A stretch of DNA of 64,000 bases from Thermasporomyces composti. GTDB taxonomy: Bacteria; Actinomycetota; Actinomycetes; Propionibacteriales; Actinopolymorphaceae. Positions 15,859 to 23,820 of this stretch are shown one piece after another (the first letter of the stretch is position 1; each line of letters opens with the position of its first letter). The notes beneath the pieces were generated by a model that ran no database searches, had not been told where the DNA came from, and saw only the letters and a program-made list of their open reading frames with translations. The position numbers and the translations under genes were made by a program. Where the stretch lies: positions 1,426,001 through 1,490,000 of the forward strand of contig NZ_QTUC01000001.1 of assembly GCF_003386795.1 (NCBI RefSeq), given 5' to 3'.

Positions 15859-18195
15859 TCACGCCAGGGCGACCACGGCCCGCTGGGTCATGCCCGCGGT
15901 CTCCTCGACCGTGACGTCGAGGACCAGCCGCTCTCCCGCCTCGACGACACGGACGGTCGGATCACTCGAGACGACCGAGGCGACCGGACGGTTCCACGTC
16001 ACCCGAACCGTCGAGCCGTCCTGCCGCGGGTCGCTCACGCAGATCGTCGCCCGCCCGTCGGCGACGCGAACGAGCACGCTGCACGGCTGGTCCACGGTGA
16101 GCGCGTCGACCGTTCCGGGGGCGAAGAAGTTCGCGCCGACGAAGCCCAAGGACGGGACCGAGATCGCCTGCCGGTCCGCGGTATTGGCCAGCACGCGGAG
16201 CCACCGGCGGTCGGCGGCGCGGCGGATCGTCTCCTGCCGGGTCGCCCCGGGCATGACGAGGTAGACGTAGCTCGCGTCGACCGGGTCGACACCGTGGTCG
16301 AGGTACACCGTGACGTAGCGCCGGCGCAGCTCATCCCTGGGCCCGCCGACGTTGATGTCGTACCAGCTGCCGGTGCGGGTCTCCCGGATCGCGCTCACCC
16401 GCGCGCCCCCCGGGAAGACGTAGCCGCCGAAACCCTCGAGGTGGGCCCACCGAGCGTTCGGGACGGTCAGCGACCAGGTGCCCGAGGTGGGCGAGGGGAT
16501 CCCGTTGAGCCGGAAGTCGTGGACGCCGTTCTCCCCCAGGTTGCGCTGGTCGACCGTGGTGTCGACCGCGTAGCCGTCCGCGCACGTGATGCCGGCACCG
16601 AGGCAGACTACGGCGTCGTCGAGGCAGAACCACGACTTGCGACCACGCAGAGTCGACTCGAGCGCCTGGATGCTCTGGCCGACCGCCGCGAACTCCCCGT
16701 CCGTCGTCCCCCCGGCCCAGGCCTCGGTCGGCAAGACGTTGTTGCCGACGCCGTCCTCCAGCGGCTTGCGGGACACGGTCGTCCCGGGCAGCCGGTAGGG
16801 ATCCGCGGTGGGCCAGAAGCCGTCGGTGTAGTGGTCGTTGCCGAAGTCCGCGCCCCACCAGTACGTCATGCCGACACCGGTGTGCCAGCCCTTGAGGTTC
16901 TCGCCGTTGATGGTCTCGTAGAAGGCGGTGCGGACGCTCCGCATGGAGATGGAGAACGCCCAGGTCGGACGACGGTGCACCGCCTGGTCCATGGCGGCGA
17001 AGATGCGATGCTCGACCGGCTCCGGCAACGGCTCGATCGTGGGGTCGTCGAGGACGGCCTGAGCGTCGGCGACCGCGGCCATGGTGAGGGTCTGGTCGCC
17101 CATGTAGCGGGGCTCCGATTCCCGGAGCAACCATCCCTTGACGATTCCCCGCCAGCGCTTGGCCTCCTCCGGCGAGCCGGCCTCGGCCATCCTGAGCACC
17201 GACGCAGCGAGCAGGTGTCCGCGCCAGTGGTCGTGCTCCGCTTCCCGGCTGATCACTCGGCCGGCCACCGCGTCCATGAGGAGACCGTTGTAGACGAACG
17301 GCGCGAAGCTGTTCTCGATGCTGTCGAAGAGCACCTGGCGGTTCGGGTCCACGATCTCCCACGTCGACCCGGCGAGCAACGCGAAGAGCCCGGACACCGA
17401 CTGGAGGAGCGAGATCCCGTAGGAGCCGGTGTAGGCGTAGTACTCGTGCTGGATGAACGAGCCGTCGCGGTAGAACCCGTCGCCGTCGGTGACGTACACC
17501 ATGATCGGCGACAAGCCGTCCCGCGCCTTCGCCATCATCTCCGGTGACTTGCCCAGGACGCCCCGCACCGCGGTGACCTCGCACAGCCAGCCGCGGTTGG
17601 CTCCGGTCGTCCGGTCGATCGCACCCGGGTCGACGTAGTGATCGACACGCTGGACGTACCGGTCGATGAGCTCCGGACCGAGCTGCTCATAGAGCAGGGC
17701 ACAGAAGTCGTTGAGCGCCTGCGGAGTGCCGATGAGCCAGTCCCACCAGTTCCCCCACCAGTGGGGCGGCGCGTAGAACCGAGTGGTGAGCTCGTCGAAG
17801 GCGGTGACCGCCGCCTCCGCCATCGCCGAGTTCCCGGTGTGCCCCGTGCCCGGCACCAGGTACGCGACCGCCATGGTCCGCAAGCGTCGGGCGCTCAGCG
17901 TCATGTTCCAGGTCGAGGTGTCGAGGGGCAGATCCGGCCACAGGGATGTCTCACCCGGCGCCAACGTGGTGAGGTACTGCTCCGCCTCCGCGCCGAGAGC
18001 GGCCAGCCGGGACTTGAACGGCTCCACGTCCGGGTCGTATCCCGACCCGGTGACCAGCGAGCACCAGCGTTCGCGAAGCAGGTCGAACTCGTCGGCGGCC
18101 GCCGCCGTCCGTGGCCGTACGATCGGCACCATTCCCGCTCCGGCCAGGCAGGTCACGCCCAACGCGCCGAGGAAAGACCTGCGGTTCCAGCTCAT
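15859..18195 (-). CDS. Secreted polysaccharide lyase family 8 (hyaluronate/chondroitin/xanthan lyase type)
   Basis: 778 aa. A Tat signal peptide (RRSFLGALG, cleavage near AAAAD about residue 35) sends it outside. The alpha/alpha toroid carries the PL8 features HWWGNWWDWLIGTPQ, N200 in TGANRGW, H250 in SFIQHEYY and Y259 in TGSYG as the probable catalytic trio, and YNGLLMDAVAGRVISRE. The beta-sandwich half follows, ending with a PL8 C-terminal domain. It cleaves uronic-acid-containing glycans by beta-elimination, leaving unsaturated oligosaccharides. It is the last gene of the operon SBP-permease-permease-lyase, so its products are probably the importer's cargo. Hyaluronan, chondroitin and xanthan activities cannot be told apart here. 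No GH88 unsaturated glucuronidase gene is in the window. Confidence 0.9.
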   Translation of the reverse strand: MSWNRRSFLGALGVTCLAGAGMVPIVRPRTAAAADEFDLLRERWCSLVTGSGYDPDVEPFKSRLAALGAEAEQYLTTLAPGETSLWPDLPLDTSTWNMTLSARRLRTMAVAYLVPGTGHTGNSAMAEAAVTAFDELTTRFYAPPHWWGNWWDWLIGTPQALNDFCALLYEQLGPELIDRYVQRVDHYVDPGAIDRTTGANRGWLCEVTAVRGVLGKSPEMMAKARDGLSPIMVYVTDGDGFYRDGSFIQHEYYAYTGSYGISLLQSVSGLFALLAGSTWEIVDPNRQVLFDSIENSFAPFVYNGLLMDAVAGRVISREAEHDHWRGHLLAASVLRMAEAGSPEEAKRWRGIVKGWLLRESEPRYMGDQTLTMAAVADAQAVLDDPTIEPLPEPVEHRIFAAMDQAVHRRPTWAFSISMRSVRTAFYETINGENLKGWHTGVGMTYWWGADFGNDHYTDGFWPTADPYRLPGTTVSRKPLEDGVGNNVLPTEAWAGGTTDGEFAAVGQSIQALESTLRGRKSWFCLDDAVVCLGAGITCADGYAVDTTVDQRNLGENGVHDFRLNGIPSPTSGTWSLTVPNARWAHLEGFGGYVFPGGARVSAIRETRTGSWYDINVGGPRDELRRRYVTVYLDHGVDPVDASYVYLVMPGATRQETIRRAADRRWLRVLANTADRQAISVPSLGFVGANFFAPGTVDALTVDQPCSVLVRVADGRATICVSDPRQDGSTVRVTWNRPVASVVSSDPTVRVVEAGERLVLDVTVEETAGMTQRAVVALA

Positions 18196-18243
18196 GACGA
18201 GCTCCCTTCGCGTCGAGACGGCAGCGGCTGGGCCTTCGCCGAT

Positions 18244-19131
18244 TCACCGGATGCCAGCGCTGCCGGCGCCGAGGTTGACTTGGTAGATGTACTTCTGGCT
18301 GAAGAAGTAGACGAGGAGCATCGGCACGGTGAGGAAGAGCGCGCCGACCATGACGAGGTTGTACGGCGGGGTCTGTGCGTTCGTGGTCGTGCCGGAGAGG
18401 AACTGCACACCCAGCGCCAGCGGGAACTTCGACTCGGTGTTGAGGTAGATCAGCGGGCCGAAGAACCATCCCCACGCCCACGCGAAGCTGAACACCCCAA
18501 CCGCGACCAACACCGGCTTCATGAGCGGCAGGATGATGCGCACCAGAAGGCCGAAGTACCCGAGCCCGTCGACCTGCGCCGCCTCGTCCAGCTCTCGCGG
18601 AATGCGGGCGGTGAACTGCCGCATCAGGAAGATGTTGTACGCGCTGCCGAACAAGCTCGGCACGACGAGCGGCAGCAGCGTGTCGATCCAGCCCAGGTGC
18701 CGGAACAGGATGAACTGCGGGATGATCGTCACCTCGATCGGCACCATCATGGTGGCGAGCAGGATGCCGAAGAGCAGCCCACGTCCTGGCGCCCGGAGCC
18801 GGGCGAAGGCGAACGCCACCATCGCGCTCACGAACGTCTGTCCGACGCACGCGAAGGCCACGATGATGAGGCTGTTGAGGATCCAGCGGGCCATCTGCGC
18901 GTCGGAGGTCATGACCCGCACGAAGTTCTCGACATGGAACTCGCGTGGGATCAGCGTGAACGCGGCCTTCTGGACGGTGGCGTCGCTGGACAACGCGATC
19001 GACACCATGAACAGGAACGGCGCCGCCAGCACCGCGGAGACGACCGTCAAGATGGCGTAGGTCGCCGCGGCGTCGAGTCGGGAGCCGCTGCCGACTGGTC
19101 GACTGCGTCGATCCTGCGCGAGCAGGCTCAT
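18244..19131 (-). CDS. Sugar ABC transporter permease, MalG type (PL8 operon)
   Basis: 295 aa, six predicted membrane segments, EAA loop DEAAQVDGLGYFGLLVRIILP. The ATG at 19131 overlaps the MalF stop (ATGA) and has GGAGG 7 nt upstream; a longer frame from 19161 is less likely. It sits directly before the lyase gene (48-nt gap). Confidence 0.9.
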   Translation of the reverse strand: MSLLAQDRRSRPVGSGSRLDAAATYAILTVVSAVLAAPFLFMVSIALSSDATVQKAAFTLIPREFHVENFVRVMTSDAQMARWILNSLIIVAFACVGQTFVSAMVAFAFARLRAPGRGLLFGILLATMMVPIEVTIIPQFILFRHLGWIDTLLPLVVPSLFGSAYNIFLMRQFTARIPRELDEAAQVDGLGYFGLLVRIILPLMKPVLVAVGVFSFAWAWGWFFGPLIYLNTESKFPLALGVQFLSGTTTNAQTPPYNLVMVGALFLTVPMLLVYFFSQKYIYQVNLGAGSAGIR

Positions 19132-20093
19132 CGGCGTACCTCCGACTCGTAGAACACCCACCGCGACGACGTTTTGAACACGATCGCGGTGCAGGTCATG
19201 ATGATGAGGAAGAGCAGCCAGGACAGGGCGCTGGCGTAACCCATCCGGAAGTTCCGGAACGCCTCTTCGAAGATGTAGGGGACGAGCATCATGCTCGCGT
19301 CATTCGGCCCACCGCCGGTGAGGATGTAGACCTGGCTGAAGACCTGGAACGTCCCGATCAAGCCCATGATGACGTTGAAGAGGATGACCGGCGACAGCAT
19401 GGGCAGCGTGATCTGAAAGAAGCGCTGGCGAGGATTCGCTCCGTCGATCGTCGCGGCCTCGAGCAGCTCCGGCGGGATACCCTGCATCCCGGCCAACAGC
19501 AACACCACGCCGGTTCCCACGCCCCAGACGGACATCATCACCAAACCTGGGATGACCCAGGTCTCGTCCAGCAGCCACGCCGGTCCGTCGATGCCGACGA
19601 GCGCGAGGGTTCGGTTGAGCAACCCCGCGTCGGGCGCGAGCACCCAGGAGAACAGCATCGCGCTCGCCACGATCGGCACGAGAGCCGGCACGTAGACGAT
19701 CGTCCGGAAGACGCGCATGCCCTTGAGGGGCTTGTGCAACAGGGCGGCTAGCCAGACCGACAGGACGGTCGTGATGGGGACGACGAGGAGGGTGTAGACC
19801 GTGGTGTTGCGGAGCACCTTCCAGAAGCGCGGATCGTCGGTGAACATCCGCACGTAGTTGTCCAGCCCGACCCACTCCGGCGGGGTGAGCAGGTCGTAGT
19901 CGGTGAAGCTGAGGTACAGCGAGGCGACCAACGGTCCGCCCATGAACAGCAGGAACCCCGCGATCCACGGCGAGGCCATGATGTAGAACCACAACGCCTC
20001 GCGGCGCCGTTGGGTCCACCATGGCTTGGCAGTCGGCCGCTTCTCGACCATCGGTGCGACTGACCGCACCCTCACGTCGACGCCTTCACCCAT
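19128..20093 (-). CDS. Sugar ABC transporter permease, MalF type (PL8 operon)
   Basis: Up to 321 aa with six membrane segments; EAA loop LEAATIDGANPRQRFFQITLP. The start is uncertain. ATG 20093 has an SD abutting it (no spacer). GTG 20075 has GAAGG at a better distance, and ATG 20051 is also possible; the first 15-20 residues are therefore unsure. It lies 81 nt after the binding-protein gene. Confidence 0.88.
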   Translation of the reverse strand: MGEGVDVRVRSVAPMVEKRPTAKPWWTQRRREALWFYIMASPWIAGFLLFMGGPLVASLYLSFTDYDLLTPPEWVGLDNYVRMFTDDPRFWKVLRNTTVYTLLVVPITTVLSVWLAALLHKPLKGMRVFRTIVYVPALVPIVASAMLFSWVLAPDAGLLNRTLALVGIDGPAWLLDETWVIPGLVMMSVWGVGTGVVLLLAGMQGIPPELLEAATIDGANPRQRFFQITLPMLSPVILFNVIMGLIGTFQVFSQVYILTGGGPNDASMMLVPYIFEEAFRNFRMGYASALSWLLFLIIMTCTAIVFKTSSRWVFYESEVRR

Positions 20094-20174
20094 CTCCTCG
20101 AGCGCCCTCGATCGACGAATCTCTTCACCAGTTCTCGGCTCACCGCGGTGGCCCGACCAGCGTCCGCGGTGCGA

Positions 20175-21476
20175 TCAGTTGCGTCCCATGATGCGCTCGA
20201 GCTCAGTCTGGATGGTGTCCAAGGCCTTCTTCGGGGTGACCTCGTTGTTCATCATGAGCTGGATGTTGTCACCGCAGACCTTGAGCATCTCGTTCCAGTG
20301 CACGGTGATCGGCGGGATGAAGATGAAGTCCGACGACTCGGCGAAGGCCTTCATGTTGACCTCGCGCTTGGCCCAGACGGGCTTGAGGAAGGCGTCGCTC
20401 TCCTGCACCTTGATGTTGGCCGGAGCGTCCTCGCCGTTGTCGATGATCGGGCGCTGACCCTCCTCGCTCACCATGTACTCGATGACCTTCCACACCTCGT
20501 CCGGGTGCTTGGTGTTCGCCGAGATCGCCAGTCCGGTGAAGAAGGCGCTGGTCGCCGCCTCCTTGCCGTGCCACAGCGGTGCGATGTCCCAGTCGAGTCC
20601 GTCGACGCTGTTCGCGGCGGCGATGTTCCAGAAGCCGGTGATCTCCATCGCGAGCTTCCCCTGGGCGAACAGCTGGTCCGGCCCGACACCCTCGCCGTAG
20701 TTGGCGAAGTCCCGTAGCGTCGGCGACACCTTGTGCTTCCAGGCCAGGTCGTTGTACCACTCCATGGCCTCGACGTTCTCCGGGCTGTTGATGACCGGCC
20801 GGTTGTCGTCGTCGAGCACGCGCCCGCCGTTCTGGTACATGAAGGTCATCCAGTACGGCCACCACGTGATCGTGGCGAACCCCCACTGCTTGACCTCGCC
20901 GCCCTCGCGGATGGTGAGCTTCTTCGCCGCGTTGAGCAGGTCGTCCCAGGTCCACTCCTTCGACGGGTACTCGACCTCGGCCGCGTCGAACATCTTCCGG
21001 TTGTAGTAGACGACCATCGCCCCGGAGCGGTCTGGCAGGCCGTACTGCTTGCCCTCGTACTGGAAGATCTTCGGCGTCCGATCACCGAACATCTCCGTCA
21101 AGTCCATGCCGGACTGCTCGATGTAGTCGTCGAGCGGTCGGATCTGGTTCTTGCTGGCGAACGCGGGCACGTGGTCGGCGATCTCCAGCAGGTCGGGGCC
21201 GGCGCCTCCGGCGATGGCCGTCGTCAGCTTCTGCAGGTAGTCCCCGGGCGTCAGTTGGACGGTGCCCTCGATGTGGGGGTACTTCTTGGACGCCATGTCG
21301 AGGCGCTGCTTGTAGGTCTTGCGGTCGATGTCGCCGCCCCAGGCGGTCATCGTCAGCGTGATCGACTCGCTGTCCCCACCGGCGCCGCTGCCGCTGCCAC
21401 CGCAACCGGCCATCGTCCCACCCAGCAGCAGGGCTCCCGTCGCGCCGAGAAAACGTCGACGAGCCAGCGCACTCAT
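20175..21476 (-). CDS. Sugar ABC transporter substrate-binding lipoprotein (PL8 operon)
   Basis: 433 aa family-1 solute-binding protein. The N-terminus RRRFLGATGALLLGG ends in the lipobox MAGC (Cys about 25), followed by a Gly/Ser linker. The mature domain includes EGKQYGLPDRSGAMVVYYNRKMFDAA, typical of sugar-binding proteins. It is the first gene of SBP-MalF-MalG-PL8; GGGAGGGG precedes the ATG. The operon layout implies uptake of lyase-generated oligosaccharides. No ATPase gene is nearby. Confidence 0.9.
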   Translation of the reverse strand: MSALARRRFLGATGALLLGGTMAGCGGSGSGAGGDSESITLTMTAWGGDIDRKTYKQRLDMASKKYPHIEGTVQLTPGDYLQKLTTAIAGGAGPDLLEIADHVPAFASKNQIRPLDDYIEQSGMDLTEMFGDRTPKIFQYEGKQYGLPDRSGAMVVYYNRKMFDAAEVEYPSKEWTWDDLLNAAKKLTIREGGEVKQWGFATITWWPYWMTFMYQNGGRVLDDDNRPVINSPENVEAMEWYNDLAWKHKVSPTLRDFANYGEGVGPDQLFAQGKLAMEITGFWNIAAANSVDGLDWDIAPLWHGKEAATSAFFTGLAISANTKHPDEVWKVIEYMVSEEGQRPIIDNGEDAPANIKVQESDAFLKPVWAKREVNMKAFAESSDFIFIPPITVHWNEMLKVCGDNIQLMMNNEVTPKKALDTIQTELERIMGRN

Positions 21477-21565
21477 GATCTCGATCCCCTCCCATGCCTG
21501 CCGCCCCGCAGGTTGGGCAGCGCCGCCACCTCATGCGATGTGGGGCAGATCTTGCTGGAGCGTAA

Positions 21566-21593
21566 CGTCGATGTCAATAATTAGTCATAAAAG
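21566..21593. promoter_or_regulatory. A/T-rich divergent promoter/operator, ABC-PL8 operon / SDR
   Basis: The minus strand contains a consensus -35 TTGACA (21577-21572) reading toward the binding-protein gene, with a weak -10-like CAAGAT about 17 nt downstream. The patch AATAATTAGTCATAAAAG (21576-21593) overlaps this -35 and resembles the element at 13300-13314. A repressor bound here could control both directions. Confidence 0.5.
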
Positions 21594-21623
21594 ATGCAGA
21601 GATGATAGCTAGGAGGGCGACCG

Positions 21624-22355
21624 GTGGGCAGGCTCGAAGGCAAGCGAGCGGTCGTCACCGGCGCGGGCTCGGGCATCGGTGCCGCGACCGCCGAACGCCT
21701 CGCTGCCGAAGGCGCCACGACGGTCCTGGTCGACGTGAACGCCGAAGGCCTGGCCGCGACGGCGGAGCGGATCGGCGCTGCCCGCACCGTGGTCGGTGAC
21801 GTCGGGGATCCGCATCTGTGGACTCAACTCGCCGAGCACGTGCTCACCGACGGTCTCGACATCCTCGTCAGCAACGCAGCCGCCCAGATCGTCGCGCCGG
21901 CGCACGAGCTCTCCGTCGAGGACTGGGACCGTCAGCTGGACGTCAACCTGCGCGCGCTCTACCTGGCGTTCCGGGCGCTTCACGGGCGCTGGCGGCCCGG
22001 TGCGGCGGCGGTCGCGGTCTCCTCCGTGCACGCCCATGCGGGTCTCCCCGCCCATCCCGCCTACGCGGCCTCGAAAGGCGGACTGTTGGCCTTGGTCCGC
22101 CAGCTCGCGGTGGACTACGGCCCTGCGGTCCGCGTCAACGCGGTGGTCCCCGGACCAATCCTGACCGCCGCGTGGGATCGGGTGAGCGAGCCGGACCGCG
22201 CCCGCAGCATCCGCCAGACGGTGCTGGGACGCTTCGGGCGGCCGGACGAGGTCGCGTCCGTGATCGCCTTTCTCGCCTCCGACGACGCGTCCTATGTCAC
22301 CGGATCCAGCATCGTCGTCGACGGTGGTTGGCTGATCACCAAGGACTCCGCGTAG
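21624..22355 (+). CDS. Short-chain dehydrogenase/reductase
   Basis: 243 aa classical SDR. Cofactor motif TGAGSGIG, structural NAA (SNAAAQIV), Ser in [10 protein letters not shown], and the catalytic YAASK; the C-terminal PGPILT and [14 protein letters not shown] are typical. The Asp ending the second beta strand (VLVDVN) suggests NAD(H). The GTG start has AGGAGG at 7 nt. It is divergent from the PL8/ABC operon across 147 bp. A role like KduD/DhuD in breaking down unsaturated uronic acids would fit the lyase but is only inference. Confidence 0.88.
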   Translation: MGRLEGKRAVVTGAGSGIGAATAERLAAEGATTVLVDVNAEGLAATAERIGAARTVVGDVGDPHLWTQLAEHVLTDGLDILVSNAAAQIVAPAHELSVEDWDRQLDVNLRALYLAFRALHGRWRPGAAAVAVSSVHAHAGLPAHPAYAASKGGLLALVRQLAVDYGPAVRVNAVVPGPILTAAWDRVSEPDRARSIRQTVLGRFGRPDEVASVIAFLASDDASYVTGSSIVVDGGWLITKDSA

Positions 22356-22593
22356 CCAGCCGACTGCCGGCCCACCATCACCGACTCCCCACCAATCCCC
22401 TCGCGGGCGAGACGGACAGGCGGCGCCGAACGTGCACCTGAGCCGAGACCTGACCGGTTCTGGTCGGTCAACACCGGGACTGGCCACAGTTTTCACGAGT
22501 TTGTGCACTGACTGCGCAGAGCCGAAGCTTCTTCGCAGCCTATGATCGGTTGCGCACAGACCTGTGCAGCTTCGAGCAACCGGACGGTGCACA
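22356..22593. promoter_or_regulatory. deoR upstream region with repeated GTGCAC-type sites
   Basis: Contains TTTGTGCAC at 22500-22508, a -10-like TATGAT at 22541-22546, TTGCGCAC at 22550-22557, and a perfect inverted repeat GCACAG-AC-CTGTGC at 22554-22567. A GGTGCACA copy lies at 22586-22593 just before the deoR start. The sites flank the predicted promoter, consistent with autoregulation. The first part (22356-22480) shows nothing recognisable. Confidence 0.6.
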
Positions 22594-23379
22594 TTGAACC
22601 GTTACGAGCGTCTGAACGCCATTCTCGAGCTCGTCGCCGAGCGGGGGCAGATCGACGTCGAGACCTTGGCCGGTGAGCTGGAGGTGTCCACGGCGACGAT
22701 CCGCCGAGACCTCGATCACCTGGCCCAGCAGCAGTTCCTGACACGGACGCGTGGCGGTGCTGTGGCGCACAGCGTGGCGTACGACCTCCCGCTGCGGTAC
22801 AAGACCGCGCGCCAAGCGACGGAGAAGCAGCGCATCGGCAAGGCGGCCGCCGACCTGGTGAGCGCCGGCATGGTCATCGGCATCAACGGGGGCACCACCG
22901 CCACCGAGGTCGCCCGAGCCATCGCCACCCGCACCGACCTGCGCGCCTCCCACGGAAACCACGCGATCACCATCGTCACGAACGCCGTCAACATCGCGAG
23001 CGAGCTCACCGTCCGGCCTCACGTCAAGATCGTCGTGACAGGAGGAGTCGCCCGTCCGCAGTCCTACGAGCTCGCCGGCCCTCTCGCGACGCACATCCTC
23101 GAGGGCGTCAGCCTCGACATGGCCTTCCTCGGCGTGGACGCGGTGGACGCCACGTACGGCGCCAGCACACACCACGAAGGGGAGGCCATGATCAACCAGC
23201 TCATGGCGGAACGGGCCGGCCAGGTTGTCGTGGTGGCGGACAGCTCCAAAGTGGGAGCACGTGCATTCGCACGCATTCGGCGAGCTCAGGAGATCGACCT
23301 CCTCATCACCGACTGTGGCGCACCGGAAGAGGAGCTGCGTCGGTTCGAGGAGATCGGCGTCAAAGTCGTCCGGGTTTGA
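22594..23379 (+). CDS. DeoR/GlpR-family transcriptional repressor
   Basis: 261 aa. The TTG at 22594 begins the usual DeoR N-terminus (NRYERLNAILELVAERGQ). A GTG at 22564 would add ten residues unlike the family. Helix-turn-helix: IDVETLAGELEVSTATIRRDLDHL. The DeoR C-terminal sugar-phosphate sensor domain shows GINGGTTATEVARA, VTNAVNIA, VTGGVARPQSYELAG, FLGVDAVD and VVADSSKVG. Members bind direct repeats and are released by phosphorylated sugars. The shared TTTGTGCAC repeats point to autoregulation and control of the SIS-ROK-nagA-aldolase operon 10.8 kb away. Confidence 0.9.
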   Translation: MNRYERLNAILELVAERGQIDVETLAGELEVSTATIRRDLDHLAQQQFLTRTRGGAVAHSVAYDLPLRYKTARQATEKQRIGKAAADLVSAGMVIGINGGTTATEVARAIATRTDLRASHGNHAITIVTNAVNIASELTVRPHVKIVVTGGVARPQSYELAGPLATHILEGVSLDMAFLGVDAVDATYGASTHHEGEAMINQLMAERAGQVVVVADSSKVGARAFARIRRAQEIDLLITDCGAPEEELRRFEEIGVKVVRV

Positions 23380-23468
23380 CCCGAGCACGTGCGCACCTCG
23401 AGCGGTTCTCGGGTGGCGAGCATGCCGTCACCGCAGGACGGCCAGCGAGGAGCGCCGCCAAATTCTTG

Positions 23469-23497
23469 TTGTCAGGACCGCCTTTCCGGCGTACGGT
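23469..23497 (+). promoter_or_regulatory. Predicted promoter of the micro-ORF transcript
   Basis: TTGTCA (23469-23474), an exact 17-bp spacer and TACGGT (23492-23497). Transcription should start near 23504, leaving about 27 nt before the ORF. Confidence 0.6.
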
Positions 23498-23510
23498 CGG
23501 GCGTACACGG

Positions 23511-23528
23511 GAAAGGAGGTGATCCAGC
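23511..23528 (+). promoter_or_regulatory. Extended Shine-Dalgarno, 18-nt complement of 16S rRNA 3' end
   Basis: GAAAGGAGGTGATCCAGC is the exact reverse complement of the conserved actinobacterial 16S tail (GCTGGATCACCTCCTTTC). Ordinary SDs in this window match 4-6 nt. The sequence before and after does not continue as rRNA, so it is not an rRNA fragment. Confidence 0.8.
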
Positions 23529-23530
23529 GC

Positions 23531-23569
23531 ATGCATAGCTCTGGGACTCGTGAGGTGGCTGTCCGTTAG
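23531..23569 (+). CDS. 12-residue leader-like micro-ORF
   Basis: ATG through TAG encodes MHSSGTREVAVR. The case for translation is the exceptional ribosome-binding site just upstream and a well-spaced promoter. It is far too short for a folded protein; a regulatory leader peptide, ribosome-stalling element or translated small RNA is possible. No gene on the same strand follows for more than 1 kb, so it is not an obvious attenuator for a neighbour. The function is unknown. Confidence 0.5.
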   Translation: MHSSGTREVAVR

Positions 23570-23694
23570 CCGCCGTCCACACGTTGAGGACCGACTGCCG
23601 ATCACCGGCGCGTCCCGACCGCGTTCGTCGCTGAGAAAGACCGTCCTTTCCACTGAACGCCGACGGCGGCCGGCGAATCCCAGGCAGCCACCCG

Positions 23695-23740
23695 GCCCGC
23701 GGGCGCTGGACTAGTCCCCCAGCCTTGCCAGCCCGCGGGC
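23695..23740. terminator. Hairpin downstream of pdxH / micro-ORF
   Basis: 23695-23709 pairs with 23728-23740 (13 bp with a 2-nt bulge; loop 18 nt). Each arm also contains the palindrome GCCCGCGGGC. It lies 80 bp beyond the pdxH stop and can end transcripts from both sides. Confidence 0.65.
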
Positions 23741-23820
23741 TGCCTCATCCCCGGAGCGATCCCCAACACCCCAGCCCTGGCCTCGAGCGGTGCATCCCTC
23801 CCCGTCATCGGAGATCCCGG

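Larger units (their letters stand above)
23380..23820. other. Intergenic region holding a promoter, a leader-like micro-ORF and a terminator
   Basis: This 441-bp region has no conventional gene. Going right it holds a sigma-A-like promoter (23469-23497), an 18-nt complement of the 16S rRNA tail, a 12-codon ORF (23531-23569), the segment TCCTTTCC at 23644-23651 that is complementary to GGAAAGGA of that ribosome-binding site, and a strong hairpin at 23695-23740. No plus-strand gene follows. Confidence 0.6.

Noticed and set aside
23511-23530. Fragment of a 16S rRNA gene on the minus strand
   Set aside because: Identity stops after 18 nt exactly at the tail; the next bases do not match conserved 16S sequence, and an ORF with a promoter is correctly placed.
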